Of a stretch of 60,160 nt of DNA, positions 25,182-34,513 are shown in pieces. Positions within the stretch are counted from its first letter, which is position 1; every line of letters starts with the position of its first letter. A program made the translations under genes and the position numbers. Under the pieces are notes generated by a model. It worked only from the letters and a program-made list of their open reading frames with translations, ran no database searches and had not been told where the DNA came from. This DNA comes from DATAEY01 sp045805565 (GTDB lineage Bacteria; Actinomycetota; Thermoleophilia; Solirubrobacterales; Solirubrobacteraceae): the NCBI GenBank assembly GCA_045805565.1, contig JBJMKZ010000030.1, positions 1 through 60,160 of the forward strand, read 5' to 3'.

Positions 25182-26018
25182 GTGCCCGTGAACTGGACCG
25201 TCGCCGGCGAGTACTCGGACATCCGCTACGAGCTCTCGGGCGACGGGATCGCCAAGATCACCATCGACCGCCCGGAGGTGCGAAACGCCTTCCGGCCGCA
25301 GACGCTGATGGACATCTCGGACGCGCTGTCGCGAGCCCGCGAGGACCTCGACGTCGGCGTGATCGTCCTTACCGGCGCCGGACACGAGGCGTTCTGCTCG
25401 GGTGGCGACCAGCGGGTGCGCGGCGACGCCGGCTACCTGGCCGACGACGAGGCGGCCCGGCGCGGGGTCGGGCGCTTCCACGTGACCGACCTCCAGGTTC
25501 AGATCCGCCGGACCCCCAAGCCGGTGGTGGCGATGGTGGCGGGCTACGCGATCGGAGGCGGTCACGTCCTGCACGTGGTCTGCGATCTGACCATCGCCGC
25601 CGACAACGCGCGGTTCGGGCAGGTCGGACCGCGGGTGGGGAGCTTCGACGGCGGCTTCGGGGCGAGCCTGCTGGCCGCGCTGGTGGGCCCGAAGAAGGCC
25701 AAGGAGATCTGGTTCCTGTGCCGCCAGTACGACGCTGCGGAGGCGCTGCGGATCGGGCTGGTCAACGCCGTGGTCCCGGTGGCCGAGCTGGAGGAGGAGA
25801 CGGTTCGCTGGTGCCGGGAGATGCTCGCGCTGTCGCCCTTCTCCCTGCGCCTGTTGAAGGCGAGCTTCAACGCGGCGGAGGACGGCTTCAGCGGCCTGCA
25901 GCAGCTCGCACACGACGCCAACCTCCTCTTCTACATGACCGAGGAGGCCCAGGAGGGGCGGGATGCGTATGTCGACAAGCGCCGCCCGGACTTCTCCCGC
26001 TTCCCCCGGCGACCGTAG
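25182..26018 (+). CDS. menB: 1,4-dihydroxy-2-naphthoyl-CoA synthase
   Basis: Crotonase-fold enzyme that closes the second ring of the naphthoquinone. 278 residues, the normal MenB length. The signature blocks are complete: TIDRPEVRNAFRPQT near residue 28, the oxyanion motif CSGGDQRVRGDAGY near 75, and AIGGGHVLHVVCDLTIAADN near 120 followed by FGQVGPRVGSFDGG. The C-terminal part has LLKASFNAAEDG. It is the first gene of a menB-menA-menC run, with menA beginning 7 bp after its stop. Confidence 0.97.
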   Translation: MPVNWTVAGEYSDIRYELSGDGIAKITIDRPEVRNAFRPQTLMDISDALSRAREDLDVGVIVLTGAGHEAFCSGGDQRVRGDAGYLADDEAARRGVGRFHVTDLQVQIRRTPKPVVAMVAGYAIGGGHVLHVVCDLTIAADNARFGQVGPRVGSFDGGFGASLLAALVGPKKAKEIWFLCRQYDAAEALRIGLVNAVVPVAELEEETVRWCREMLALSPFSLRLLKASFNAAEDGFSGLQQLAHDANLLFYMTEEAQEGRDAYVDKRRPDFSRFPRRP

Positions 26019-26025
26019 GCGCCCC

Positions 26026-26910
26026 GTGCACAGCGGCGTGCGAATCTGGCTGGCGGCGGCGCGACCCCGCACGCTCCCGGCGGCGGTCGCGCCGGTGCTG
26101 GTCGGCACGTCGCTGGGAGCGGTCGACGGGCACGTGCGTCCGCTGGCTTTCGCCGCCGCGCTGGTCGGCGCGCTGCTGATCCAGGTCGGGACCAACCTCT
26201 CCAACGACTACTCCGATGCGCGCCGCGGAGCCGACGCCGAGGATCGGCTGGGACCGGTGCGGGTCACGGCCGGCGGGCTGGTGCCCCCGCGCCAGGTCCT
26301 GGTCGCCACCTACGCTTCGTTCGGGGCCGCGGTGCTCGTGGGGCTGTACCTGGTCGCGGTGGCGGGCTGGGAGCTGCTGCTGGTGGGCACCGCCTCCATC
26401 CTGGCCGGGGTCCTCTACACCGGCGGCCCGCGGCCTTACGGCTACGAGGGGCTGGGAGAGCTGTTCGTGTTCCTGTTCTTCGGGGTCGTCGCGGTCACCG
26501 GCTCGTACTTCGTGCAGGACGAACGCCTGCCGTGGCAGGCGTTCGCGCTGGCGGTCCCGGTCGGCCTGTTGGCGTCCTCCATACTTCTGGTCAACAACGT
26601 GCGCGACCTGGAGACCGACCGGCGTGCGGGGAAGCGAACGCTGGCCGTCCGGCTGGGGCGCGCGCGCGCACGGATCCTCTACGCGGCGATGGTGCTGAGC
26701 GCCTACCTCACCGTCCCCCTCACCTGGTTGGCCGGCTCGCTCTCGGCGTGGTTGCTGCTGGCGCTCCTCACCCTCCCGCTGGCGATCCCGCTGATCCGCA
26801 CCGTCGCCGTGCGCACCGACGGCCCCTCCCTCAACCGTGCGCTCGCCCGCACCGGGATGCTGCAGCTGCTGTTCTGCGCGCTGCTGTCGGCCGGCGTGCT
26901 GCTGTCGTGA
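26026..26910 (+). CDS. menA: 1,4-dihydroxy-2-naphthoate polyprenyltransferase
   Basis: UbiA-superfamily membrane enzyme that attaches the isoprenoid tail, giving demethylmenaquinone. 294 residues with eight or nine hydrophobic helices. The first Asp-rich motif is NLSNDYSDARRGAD near residue 60 and the second is NNVRDLETDRRAGKRTLAVRLG near 190, with the prenyl-diphosphate-binding aspartates present. The N-terminus WLAAARPRTLPAAVAPVLVGT is typical of MenA. The chosen GTG lies just after menB; an upstream ATG would overlap menB by about 55 bp. The stop overlaps the menC start (TGATG). Confidence 0.95.
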   Translation: MHSGVRIWLAAARPRTLPAAVAPVLVGTSLGAVDGHVRPLAFAAALVGALLIQVGTNLSNDYSDARRGADAEDRLGPVRVTAGGLVPPRQVLVATYASFGAAVLVGLYLVAVAGWELLLVGTASILAGVLYTGGPRPYGYEGLGELFVFLFFGVVAVTGSYFVQDERLPWQAFALAVPVGLLASSILLVNNVRDLETDRRAGKRTLAVRLGRARARILYAAMVLSAYLTVPLTWLAGSLSAWLLLALLTLPLAIPLIRTVAVRTDGPSLNRALARTGMLQLLFCALLSAGVLLS

Positions 26911-27932
26911 TGCGGCTCGAGGTGCAGCCGAGGGAGCTGCGCTTCCGTGACCCGGTGGGGACGGCGTTCGGGGTCATCGAGCGGCGCCGGCTGCTGGTGG
27001 TCCGGCTGTGCGCCGAAGACGGGACGATCGGCTGCGGCGAGGCGGCGCCGCTCGAGCCCTACGATGGGGTCGCGCTGCGGGCGGTGCGCGCCGAGATCGA
27101 GTCCTGCCGCGACGTCCTGGCCGACGGCGACGCCGCCCCCCGCGAGGAGCTGCTGGAGGCCTGCCGGGCGCGGTGCTCCCTGCCCCAGGCGCTGGCCGCG
27201 ATCGACCTCGCGCTGTGGGACATGGCCGGCCGGCGAGCGCACCGCCCGGTGGCGCGGCTGCTCGCCGCCGACGCGGCGGTGCAGGTCCCGGTCAACGCCA
27301 CCATCGGGGCGACCGAGCGCGCGCAGGCAGCCTCGCAGGCGGAGGCGGCGGCGGCGTCCGGCTTCCGGTGCCTGAAGCTGAAGGTCGGTCTGGACGGCGA
27401 CGGCCAGCGCCTGGCGGCGGTGCGCGCGGCGGCTGGGCGGCGGGTGGCGATCCGGCTGGACGCCAACGGCGCCTGGTCGGTCGAGGAGGCGGTGCGCACC
27501 CTGCGGCGCTTCGCGATCCGGGGGATCGAGCTGTGCGAGGAGCCGGTCCACGGCGTCGACGCGCTGCGGGCGGTGCGGGCGGCGCTCGAGGGCCGCGTCC
27601 CCATCGCCATGGACGAGACCGCGTCGCAGCCCGGTGCCGTGACCTCGGCGGCCACCGACGCCGTCTGCCTCAAGATCGCCGGCGCCGGAGGCATCAGCGG
27701 CGTGGTCGAAGCAGCCAGGGCGGCCCGGGCCGCCGGCAGCGAGGTCTACCTGGCCTCGACCTTCGACGGCCCGCTCGGGATAGCCGCCGGCCTGCACGCG
27801 GCGGCGGCGCTGCGGGTGCAGCGGCCCTGCGGCCTGGCCACGCTCGACCTGTTCGCCGACGCCCCGGACCCGTTCCCGGCCCGGCGCGGGGCGATCGCGG
27901 TCCCGGACACGCCCGGGTTGGGCGTCCCTTAG
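26910..27932 (+). CDS. menC: o-Succinylbenzoate synthase
   Basis: Enolase-superfamily dehydratase of menaquinone synthesis. 340 residues. A capping domain is followed by the barrel with the catalytic pair FRCLKLKVGLDGD near residue 155, the metal ligands RLDANGAW near 185, CEEPVHG near 210 and AMDETA near 235, and the second catalytic lysine VCLKIAGAGG near 258. All catalytic residues of the OSBS/MLE group are present. Sequence alone would not separate it from dipeptide epimerases, but the ATG overlapping the menA stop makes MenC by far the best call. It converges on the GH3 gene with a 13-bp gap. Confidence 0.93.
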   Translation: MRLEVQPRELRFRDPVGTAFGVIERRRLLVVRLCAEDGTIGCGEAAPLEPYDGVALRAVRAEIESCRDVLADGDAAPREELLEACRARCSLPQALAAIDLALWDMAGRRAHRPVARLLAADAAVQVPVNATIGATERAQAASQAEAAAASGFRCLKLKVGLDGDGQRLAAVRAAAGRRVAIRLDANGAWSVEEAVRTLRRFAIRGIELCEEPVHGVDALRAVRAALEGRVPIAMDETASQPGAVTSAATDAVCLKIAGAGGISGVVEAARAARAAGSEVYLASTFDGPLGIAAGLHAAAALRVQRPCGLATLDLFADAPDPFPARRGAIAVPDTPGLGVP

Positions 27933-27945
27933 ATCCGCGGCGAGC

Positions 27946-29031
27946 CTAGAGCGACGCCCGCAGCCCGAGGACGCGCCGCACCGAGGCGCGCGTGGCCTCG
28001 AGCCTCAGGCGGCCGGCCTGGGCGTCGCGGACCAGGGACTCGTACGCGCGCGCCGCCGACGAATAGCCGCCCGCATAGAGCAACAGGTCGTTTCCCGCCT
28101 GGGCGGCCTGCAGCCCGAGCCGCTCGGGCGAGCCGAACGGCACGAGCCCGGAGGTGGTGAGGTCGTCGGTGATCGCCACGCCGCGGAAGCCGAGCCGTCC
28201 CCGCAGCTCGCCGGTGCTGACCGCCGACGACAGCAGCGCCGGCCGCGAGGCGAGGGCCGGATAGATCGCCGTGCTGGTCATCACCAGCCGGGCGCCGGCC
28301 CTGATTCCCGCTGCGAACGGGGCCTCGTCGATGGTGCGCAGCGCCGCCGGCGAGAGCGTCACGCGCTGCGCCACGTCGTCCTCGTTGCGGCGGACGGTAC
28401 CGAGGCCCGGGAAGTGCTTGAGCGTGGCCGCGACCCGGCGCTGCTGGAGGCCCGCCGCGAACGCGGATCCCATCGCGGACACCCGCGCCGGGCTCGAGCC
28501 GTAGGAACGCAGGAAGCGCTGCTGGAAGGACCCGGGGCGCCCGACGTCGACTACCGGCGCGAGGTCCACGTTGACCCCGACCCCGCGCAGGTTGAGCGCG
28601 GTCGCCCGCCCCTCGGCCCGCGCCAGGGTGGGGCTGCCTATCCGTCCGAGCGTCGCCGGCGAGCGCAGCGGGGGGCCGGGCAGCCGCTTCACCAGGCCCC
28701 CCTCCTGGTCGATCATCACCAGCAGCGGCGCGCGCAGCCCCGGCGGCCGGGGAATCGCCTGCAGCCCGCGTACGGTGGCGGCAAGCGCGGCGCGGGAGGC
28801 GATGTTCCATCTGAACACGATCACCCCGGCCGCCTCGCCCCTGGCGATCCGGGTGCGCAGTGCGGCGGGCGGTCGCGTGCCCGCGTACGAGTAGATCATC
28901 CGCTGACCGACCAGCTGGCGGACGGTGAGCCCGGCGGTCGCGTCGGGGGCCGCGGCCGCGGGAGCGCCGGCCGACGCCGCGAAGGCGGCGACCGGCGCGG
29001 CCAGCCAGGCGGTCCGGGTGCGCGCGCCCAT
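27946..29031 (-). CDS. Secreted glycoside hydrolase family 3 protein (NagZ-like, atypical active site)
   Basis: 361 residues with a signal peptide (Arg at 4 and 6, hydrophobic 8-27, AxA-type end near 28). It resembles single-domain GH3 N-acetylhexosaminidases: MIDQEGGLVKRLPGPP near 107, NVDLAPVVDVGR near 154, KHFPGLG at 205-211, and a nucleophile Asp in ITDDL near 289. In NagZ the loop reads KHFPGHG followed by an Asp-Ser-His acid/base triad. Here Leu replaces His and NEDD stands where DSH is expected. It is either a differently catalysing subgroup or not a true hexosaminidase. It lies 16 bp downstream of menH. Confidence 0.85.
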   Translation of the reverse strand: MGARTRTAWLAAPVAAFAASAGAPAAAAPDATAGLTVRQLVGQRMIYSYAGTRPPAALRTRIARGEAAGVIVFRWNIASRAALAATVRGLQAIPRPPGLRAPLLVMIDQEGGLVKRLPGPPLRSPATLGRIGSPTLARAEGRATALNLRGVGVNVDLAPVVDVGRPGSFQQRFLRSYGSSPARVSAMGSAFAAGLQQRRVAATLKHFPGLGTVRRNEDDVAQRVTLSPAALRTIDEAPFAAGIRAGARLVMTSTAIYPALASRPALLSSAVSTGELRGRLGFRGVAITDDLTTSGLVPFGSPERLGLQAAQAGNDLLLYAGGYSSAARAYESLVRDAQAGRLRLEATRASVRRVLGLRASL

Positions 29032-29047
29032 GGCGGGTTGAACACGC

Positions 29048-29785
29048 CTACGCCGGCTCGGTTGCGGGCACGCGCTCGCGCACGCAGGCCGCCACCAGGG
29101 CCGGCGCCTCGAGGTGCACCGCGTGCCCGGTGACCGGCACCACCACCAGCTCCGCGTCCGGCAGCCCGGCCACCAGCCGCTCGCCCAGCTTGCGAAACCT
29201 GGCGTCGCGCTCTCCCACGATCACGGTGGTCGGCATTCGCAGCTCGACCAGCCGCCCCCACAGCGGCTCCATCACCCCGGTCCCCAGCCCGCGCAGCGCC
29301 GCCGCCAGCCCCGCCGGCCGGTTGCGCAGCCGGTCTGCGTGGGCCGCCTCGGCGACCGAGGGCGGCTGGCCTCGCAGGAGCGGCTGCTCGCCCCAGCGTC
29401 GCGCGAACTGCTCGATGGTGGCGGCCTCGAGCTGCGCCGCCAGGGCCTCGTCGTTGCGACGGCGATCGGCGCGCTCGACGTCGTCGGCGATGCCCGCCGT
29501 GCCGCCGATCAGCACCAGGCGCTGCAGGCGCTGCGGCGCGGACAGCGCCAGGTGCAGGGCGAGTCGCGCGCCCATCGAGTACCCGGCCAGGCTGAAGCGC
29601 TCCGGCGCCTGCGCCAGAACGTCCGATACGCACTCGGGGAAGCCGACGGGGCGCCGGTCGCCCGCCAAGCCGTGCCCGCGGATGTCGGGCGCCATCGCCC
29701 GATAGCGTTGCCCCAGTTCGGCGATGACCGGGTCCCAGCTTCTTCCCGTGTGGGTGAACCCATGCAGGAAGACGATCGCCGGCAC
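29048..29785 (-). CDS. menH: Alpha/beta hydrolase, probable SHCHC synthase
   Basis: 245 residues, alpha/beta-hydrolase fold. Oxyanion motif FLHGFTHTG near residue 6, nucleophile serine in SLAGYSMGARLALHLAL near residue 72, and catalytic histidine in TGHAVHLEAP near residue 220, as in MenH. MenH removes pyruvate from the MenD product to give SHCHC. The gene is divergent from menD with only 9 bp between start codons, which supports the assignment. Start at GTG 29785; the frame remains open upstream inside menD but without homology. Other hydrolases of the family look alike, so the name rests partly on context. Confidence 0.85.
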   Translation of the reverse strand: MPAIVFLHGFTHTGRSWDPVIAELGQRYRAMAPDIRGHGLAGDRRPVGFPECVSDVLAQAPERFSLAGYSMGARLALHLALSAPQRLQRLVLIGGTAGIADDVERADRRRNDEALAAQLEAATIEQFARRWGEQPLLRGQPPSVAEAAHADRLRNRPAGLAAALRGLGTGVMEPLWGRLVELRMPTTVIVGERDARFRKLGERLVAGLPDAELVVVPVTGHAVHLEAPALVAACVRERVPATEPA

Positions 29786-29794
29786 GGCGACATC

Positions 29795-31501
29795 ATGACC
29801 GCCACCGACGCCCACGTCCTGCTGCGCGCCTTCTGCGACGAGCTCGCGCGCTGTGGGATGACCGACGCGTGCAGCTCCCCCGGCTCCCGCTGCGCGCCGC
29901 TGGTGCTGGCGCTGGCGCGCGAGCCGCGCATGCGCTGCTGGTCGCACCTCGACGAGCGCTGCGCCGGATTCTTCGCGCTGGGCCTGGGCAAGGCGAGCGG
30001 CCGGCCGGCAGCCGTCGCCTGCACCTCGGGCACCGCGGCGGCCAACCTGGCGCCCGCCGTGCACGAAGCGCGCGAGGCGCGCGTACCGCTGCTGGTGCTG
30101 ACCGCCGACCGCCCGCCCGAGCTGCGCGAGGTGGGCGCCGGCCAGACGATCGACCAGCTCCGGCTCTACGGGACCGCGGCCAAGTGGTTCTTCGAGGTCG
30201 GGGTCCACGAGGCGACCCCCGACCGCCTGCGCTGGATGCGCTCGCTGGCCTGCCGCGCATTCTGGACGGCGCTCGAGCGGCCGGCGGGAGTCGTGCACCT
30301 CAACTTCCCCCTGCGCGAGCCGCTGGTGCCCGATGGACCGCTGGAGGCGGACGGGACCGGCCGTCCGGACGGCGCGCCCTGGATTCAGCGCCTGCACGCG
30401 CCCGACGACCGGGCCCAGACGGCTGAGATGGGCCGGCGCGTCCTAGGTGGGGGCCGGCGTGGCGTGGTGGTGGCGGGGCGCCTGGAGGCCGGCGCGCGGA
30501 TCGGAGGCGCGCTGGCGCGCGTCGCGGCGGACGCCGGCCTGCCGCTCCTCGCCGATCCGCTGTCCGGCGCCCGCCGGGGCGCGGCAGCCGTCGCCCACTA
30601 CGACGCGCTGCTGCGGGTCGGGGGCTTCCGCGACGGGCGTCGCCCGGATGTCGTCGTGCGCGTCGGCGACTTGCCCACCTCCAAGCCGCTCCGTGAGTGG
30701 CTGGCCGGGCTCGAAGGGGTGGCGCAGGCGACGATCGGGATCGACCCCTACCCCTCGGACCCGGCGGCGGCGGTCGGCACGTCGATGGTCGGCGAGCCGG
30801 TTGGGCTCGTCGAGTCGCTGGCGGCGCTCGAGCCTTCCGATCCCGACTGGCTGGCCATGTGGCGCGAACCCGACGCGCGCGCGGCGGACGCGATCCGGGC
30901 GGGGCTGGGCGGCGAGCTGTCCGAGCCCCGCGTCGCGGCCGAGCTGGGGTCCCGGCTCCCCGCCGAGGCGACCCTGGTGGCCGCCTCTTCCATGCCGGTT
31001 CGCGACGTCGAGACCTTCTTCCCGGTCAGGGACGATCCGCCGCGCGTGCTCGCCAACCGCGGCGCCAACGGGATCGACGGCACCGTGTCGACCGCGTTCG
31101 GCGTGGCGGCGGCGACCGCCGGGCCGGTCGTCCTGCTGATCGGCGACGTCGCCCTGGCGCACGATCTCGGCGGGCTGCTGTGCGCCTCACGCCTCGGCCT
31201 AAAGCTCACCGTGGTGGTGCTCAACAACGACGGCGGCGGCATCTTCCACTTCCTCCCGGTGGCGGGCGAGCGCGACGTCTTCGAGGAGCACGTGGCGACG
31301 CCGCACGGGCTGGACTTCTCGCAGGCCGCGGCGCTGTACGGCTGCGACCACCAGCTCGTCGACGACCCCGAGGGCTTCGCGGGCGCACTCGGACGCGCCC
31401 TGGAGGCGGCCGCGACCACCATCCTCGAGGTCAGGACGGACCGCGAGGCAAATCTGGCGCTTCACCGCCGCCTCTGGGACGACCTGGCGCGCGCGCTATA
31501 G
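29795..31501 (+). CDS. menD: SEPHCHC synthase (MenD)
   Basis: Thiamine-diphosphate enzyme adding succinyl semialdehyde (from 2-oxoglutarate) to isochorismate. 568 residues. The N-terminal pyrimidine-binding domain has CSSPGSRCAPLVLAL near residue 27 and ACTSGTAAANLAPAV near 75, followed by TADRPPELR and GAGQTIDQ. The C-terminal TPP-binding motif is IGDVALAHDLGGLL with VVLNNDGGGIF near 475-500. The start at ATG 29795 is 9 bp from the divergent menH start, so its promoter must lie inside menH. The last 6 bp overlap the convergent glycosyltransferase gene. Confidence 0.96.
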   Translation: MTATDAHVLLRAFCDELARCGMTDACSSPGSRCAPLVLALAREPRMRCWSHLDERCAGFFALGLGKASGRPAAVACTSGTAAANLAPAVHEAREARVPLLVLTADRPPELREVGAGQTIDQLRLYGTAAKWFFEVGVHEATPDRLRWMRSLACRAFWTALERPAGVVHLNFPLREPLVPDGPLEADGTGRPDGAPWIQRLHAPDDRAQTAEMGRRVLGGGRRGVVVAGRLEAGARIGGALARVAADAGLPLLADPLSGARRGAAAVAHYDALLRVGGFRDGRRPDVVVRVGDLPTSKPLREWLAGLEGVAQATIGIDPYPSDPAAAVGTSMVGEPVGLVESLAALEPSDPDWLAMWREPDARAADAIRAGLGGELSEPRVAAELGSRLPAEATLVAASSMPVRDVETFFPVRDDPPRVLANRGANGIDGTVSTAFGVAAATAGPVVLLIGDVALAHDLGGLLCASRLGLKLTVVVLNNDGGGIFHFLPVAGERDVFEEHVATPHGLDFSQAAALYGCDHQLVDDPEGFAGALGRALEAAATTILEVRTDREANLALHRRLWDDLARAL

Positions 31502-32653
31502 GCGGGCGGCGGCCAGCAGGTCGCCCACCACCCGCTCGGCCGCCAGATGCTCGCGGGCGATGTCCTGCGCCGCCAGAGAGTGTCGCCGGGGGTCGGCGGC
31601 CACCGCCTCAATGGCCTCCGCGGCGTCGTCGAGCCCGCTGAACGCGAGCAGGCCCTCGCCGGTCGGCAGGGCTCGGCCGAAGCCGGTGTCCTGGGTCACC
31701 ACGGGCCTGCCCGCCGCCAGATAGCAGGCGCTGCGGTCACTGAACCATCCTGTGCGCAGCCGGACATACTGGTCCTTCGCGACCGTGAACTCGGCCCGGG
31801 AGCCACGGATGTACTCGCGATAGGGCTGGATGTCCCGGGACAGCGCGACCCCGTCGATGACGCGCCAGCCGTGGGAGCGCAGGAGCCCGAGCACCTCGTC
31901 GTCGTCGCAGGCCAGCGCGAGCTCGAGCGGATGGGAGACGCGGCGCGGGAGGTCGACGAGCTTCAGGAACTCGCGGTGCTTGCTCCAGTAGTACGTCTCC
32001 CCGCGCCACTCGGCGTCCTTGCCGCTCTGCTCCCAGCTCGACACGGTGGTGAAGCGTGCGTCCCGCGGCGGGCCCGCACGCGCCCCGGTGGCCCACCAAT
32101 CGAGCACCACCGGCGGTCGGGTGGTCAGGTAGTCGAAGCGCTCCAGCGGGACCTCGCAGTCGGGCCCGCCGAGGTTCTCGGCATAGGTGAAGTGATGGGT
32201 GTGTGCCTCCAGCAGCTCGATCGTGAAGCGGTCTCCCTGCGCCACCTCGATCTGGGCGAGGACCGGATCGGTCTCCAGGTAGAGCCGTGCGGGGACGCCG
32301 AGGTGCTGGTCGCCGAGCACCGTGGCGCCGGTCAGGTTCACCAGTGCGTCGGCCTCGGCGTACACCTGTGCCAGGCTGCTTCCGAGCGGGCCGTGACGCC
32401 GCCCGTCGGGCGACGTGTAGGCCCAGCGGTCCATCAGCCCCAGCCAGGACATCAGCGCGCCGATGAAGGCCACCGGATGGGCGCTGTCGTCGGTCACCGC
32501 GTTGCGCACCGGGTCGTAGGGCCAGTCCCCCGTGTCCTCGACGTAGCTGACCTCGCAGCCCAGACGGCGGAAGCCCTCGAGATAGTGCAGGACCTGCCAG
32601 GCGACTCCGGCGAACGGCGTGCGACCCATCATGCCCATCACGACCACGCGCAT
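31496..32653 (-). CDS. Glycosyltransferase-like protein (GT-B type, uncharacterised)
   Basis: 385 residues. The start MRVVVMGMMGRTPFAG and the C-terminal block GWFSDRSACYLAAGRPVVTQDTGFGRALPTGEGLLAFS resemble the nucleotide-sugar-binding half of GT-B glycosyltransferases. The middle part is not close to a named family. It is the last gene of the glycan operon, 3 bp after the PIG-L deacetylase stop, and its 3' end overlaps menD by 6 bp. By context it transfers a sugar in the same cell-surface glycan or glycoconjugate. Donor and acceptor are unknown. Confidence 0.75.
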   Translation of the reverse strand: MRVVVMGMMGRTPFAGVAWQVLHYLEGFRRLGCEVSYVEDTGDWPYDPVRNAVTDDSAHPVAFIGALMSWLGLMDRWAYTSPDGRRHGPLGSSLAQVYAEADALVNLTGATVLGDQHLGVPARLYLETDPVLAQIEVAQGDRFTIELLEAHTHHFTYAENLGGPDCEVPLERFDYLTTRPPVVLDWWATGARAGPPRDARFTTVSSWEQSGKDAEWRGETYYWSKHREFLKLVDLPRRVSHPLELALACDDDEVLGLLRSHGWRVIDGVALSRDIQPYREYIRGSRAEFTVAKDQYVRLRTGWFSDRSACYLAAGRPVVTQDTGFGRALPTGEGLLAFSGLDDAAEAIEAVAADPRRHSLAAQDIAREHLAAERVVGDLLAAARL

Positions 32654-32656
32654 GAC

Positions 32657-33454
32657 TCAGGACGCCGCGCGCAGGCGGGTCCCCGACTCGACCGTGTCGG
32701 ACAGCCAGTCCGGCGTGGCCGCGGGCGCGCGCAGACGGATGAAGTACTCGTGACCGAGCAGGTCCCGGGCGAGTCGCTCGGGCAGGGCGGCCAGGGCATG
32801 CCCCTGGCGCAGCTGGCTGGCGTGCATGCTCAGGGCGCGCAGCTTGGGCTCGAGGAACGCTCGGATGTCGACCACGGTGGTGATCGACTCGGCGGCAACC
32901 CCGAAGGCGGCCGGGTCCAGGCCCCAGATATCGGCCGGAAGTCCCTCCGCCTGGAGCCGGCTGACGAGCCGGGCGGCCAGGTCGTCGGGCCAGGTGGCGG
33001 CGTACACCCACGGGGGTGACGCAGCGGGGTCGGCGCCCGCCGTTGCGTCGAGCGCCGCCGTCGACAGGCGATGCACGGCGACGTGGTCGGGATGCCAGTA
33101 GAGCCCCTCGGCGCCGAACGTGATCACCGCCTGCGGCCGCCGGCGCGAGATCCGCGCCGCCAGCTCGCCGGCGCCCTCCCCCGGCGCCACCCACTCCAAC
33201 CCGCCGTCCGGGTAGTCGAGGCACTCGGCGCGACGGACGCCCAGCGCCGCGGCGGCCTCGCGCAGCTCGAGCTCGCGCACCGCGCCCAGCTCCGCGGCGC
33301 CGGCCGGAGCGCCGCCGGCCACCGCCCTCTCCCCACGGGTCATCGAGATCACCTCGACCTCGACTCCGCTCGCCGAGCAGGCAGCCAGGGTCCCACCCGC
33401 CAGGAGGGACTCGTCGTCGGGATGGGCGAACACGGCGAGCAGCCGCTGGGTCAT
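32657..33454 (-). CDS. PIG-L/LmbE-family deacetylase
   Basis: 265 residues. The zinc-site motifs are AHPDDESLLAGG at residues 10-21 and YWHPDHVAVHR near residue 120, as in the GlcNAc-deacetylating enzymes MshB, BshB and PIG-L. ATG overlaps the stop of the upstream GT4 gene (ATGA). A stand-alone mycothiol MshB is possible in Actinobacteria, but tight coupling to glycosyltransferases and an exporter favours N-deacetylation of a sugar within the glycan made by this operon. A longer open frame upstream is an antiframe of the GT4 gene. Confidence 0.9.
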   Translation of the reverse strand: MTQRLLAVFAHPDDESLLAGGTLAACSASGVEVEVISMTRGERAVAGGAPAGAAELGAVRELELREAAAALGVRRAECLDYPDGGLEWVAPGEGAGELAARISRRRPQAVITFGAEGLYWHPDHVAVHRLSTAALDATAGADPAASPPWVYAATWPDDLAARLVSRLQAEGLPADIWGLDPAAFGVAAESITTVVDIRAFLEPKLRALSMHASQLRQGHALAALPERLARDLLGHEYFIRLRAPAATPDWLSDTVESGTRLRAAS

Positions 33455-34491
33455 CGGGCACCCTCGGTCGCACCCCGGACGATCCCCGCGTAGAGCTCCT
33501 CGTAGCGGTCCACCATCTGGTGGAAGTCGAATCGTGCCGCGGCGCGGTCGCGAACGGTGCCGCGGTCGAGCGACACCGTCGCCGGGATCAGTCCGGCGAG
33601 CCGGTCGGGGCTGTCGGCATGATGCCCGGTGACCCCGGGCTCCACGATCTCGGGCACGGCGCCCAGGCTGGTGGCGGCCACCGGCGTCCCGCACGCCATC
33701 GCCTCGATCATGACCAGCCCGAACGGCTCGGGATAGCTGACCGGGAACAGCAGCGCCGCGGCGCCGGCCAGCAGACGGTTGCGCTCGGCGCTCGACACCC
33801 GGCCGACGTACTCGACGTCCCGACCGTCGACCAGCGGCGCCACCGCGGTATCGAAGTAGTCGTCGCCGGGGCCGGCCATCACGAGCCGCACGCCCGCCTC
33901 TCGGGCGATGTGCACCGCGTCGACGGGGCCCTTTTCGGCGATCATGCGCCCCAGGAACAGCAGGTAGTCGCCCGGGCTGGGGCCGAACGGGAACGCCGCG
34001 GTGTCTATGCCGTGGTTGACCACGGGGACCTCGGCGATCCCGGCCAGGCTGCGACGCTGGAACTCCGACGTCGCCACCAGGTGCGCCTGCGGGTAGCGGT
34101 GAAGGGCCCGGATCACATCCGGGTCGATCGAGGTGTGGTAGGTCGTCAGGACCGGCGTGTCGACCAGCCGGGTAAACGGCAGGGCGAAGTGGTAGTCGTG
34201 GCTGTGGATCAGGTCGAATTCGGCGGCGTGTTCGAACGCCCAGGCGGCGTGCATGACCTCGTGGAAGCGCCAGTCCCACAGCTCCGGGTCCTGGGTGTAG
34301 CCCCGCGGATAGGCCGAGATCAGCCTGCTCGAGGTGACGGAGTCCCCGGTGGCGAACAGCGTCACCTCGTGGCCGCGGCGCACCAGCTCCTCGCACAGCA
34401 GCGACACCAGCTGCTCGATGGAGTCCCCCTCGCCGGGACGGACCGGCATGGCGACCGGGGCCAGCTGCGCGATGCGAAGGACGCCCGCCAT
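33451..34491 (-). CDS. Glycosyltransferase family 4
   Basis: 346 residues, GT-B fold. The acceptor half starts AQLAPVAMPVRPGEGDSIEQ and carries HSHDYHFALPF near residue 95. The donor half has FLGRMIAEKGPVDAVHIAREAG near 185 and the EPFGLVMIEAMACGTPVAATSLGAVPEIV block near 255, with the EX7E glutamates of GT4. Retaining transfer from a nucleotide sugar is expected. It follows the ABC exporter gene by 22 bp and overlaps the deacetylase gene. Proteins of this kind are often annotated as glycogen-synthase-like, but the operon suggests envelope glycan assembly. Confidence 0.92.
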   Translation of the reverse strand: MAGVLRIAQLAPVAMPVRPGEGDSIEQLVSLLCEELVRRGHEVTLFATGDSVTSSRLISAYPRGYTQDPELWDWRFHEVMHAAWAFEHAAEFDLIHSHDYHFALPFTRLVDTPVLTTYHTSIDPDVIRALHRYPQAHLVATSEFQRRSLAGIAEVPVVNHGIDTAAFPFGPSPGDYLLFLGRMIAEKGPVDAVHIAREAGVRLVMAGPGDDYFDTAVAPLVDGRDVEYVGRVSSAERNRLLAGAAALLFPVSYPEPFGLVMIEAMACGTPVAATSLGAVPEIVEPGVTGHHADSPDRLAGLIPATVSLDRGTVRDRAAARFDFHQMVDRYEELYAGIVRGATEGAR

Positions 34492-34513
34492 CGGCGGCGC
34501 ACGCCTCCCCGGA

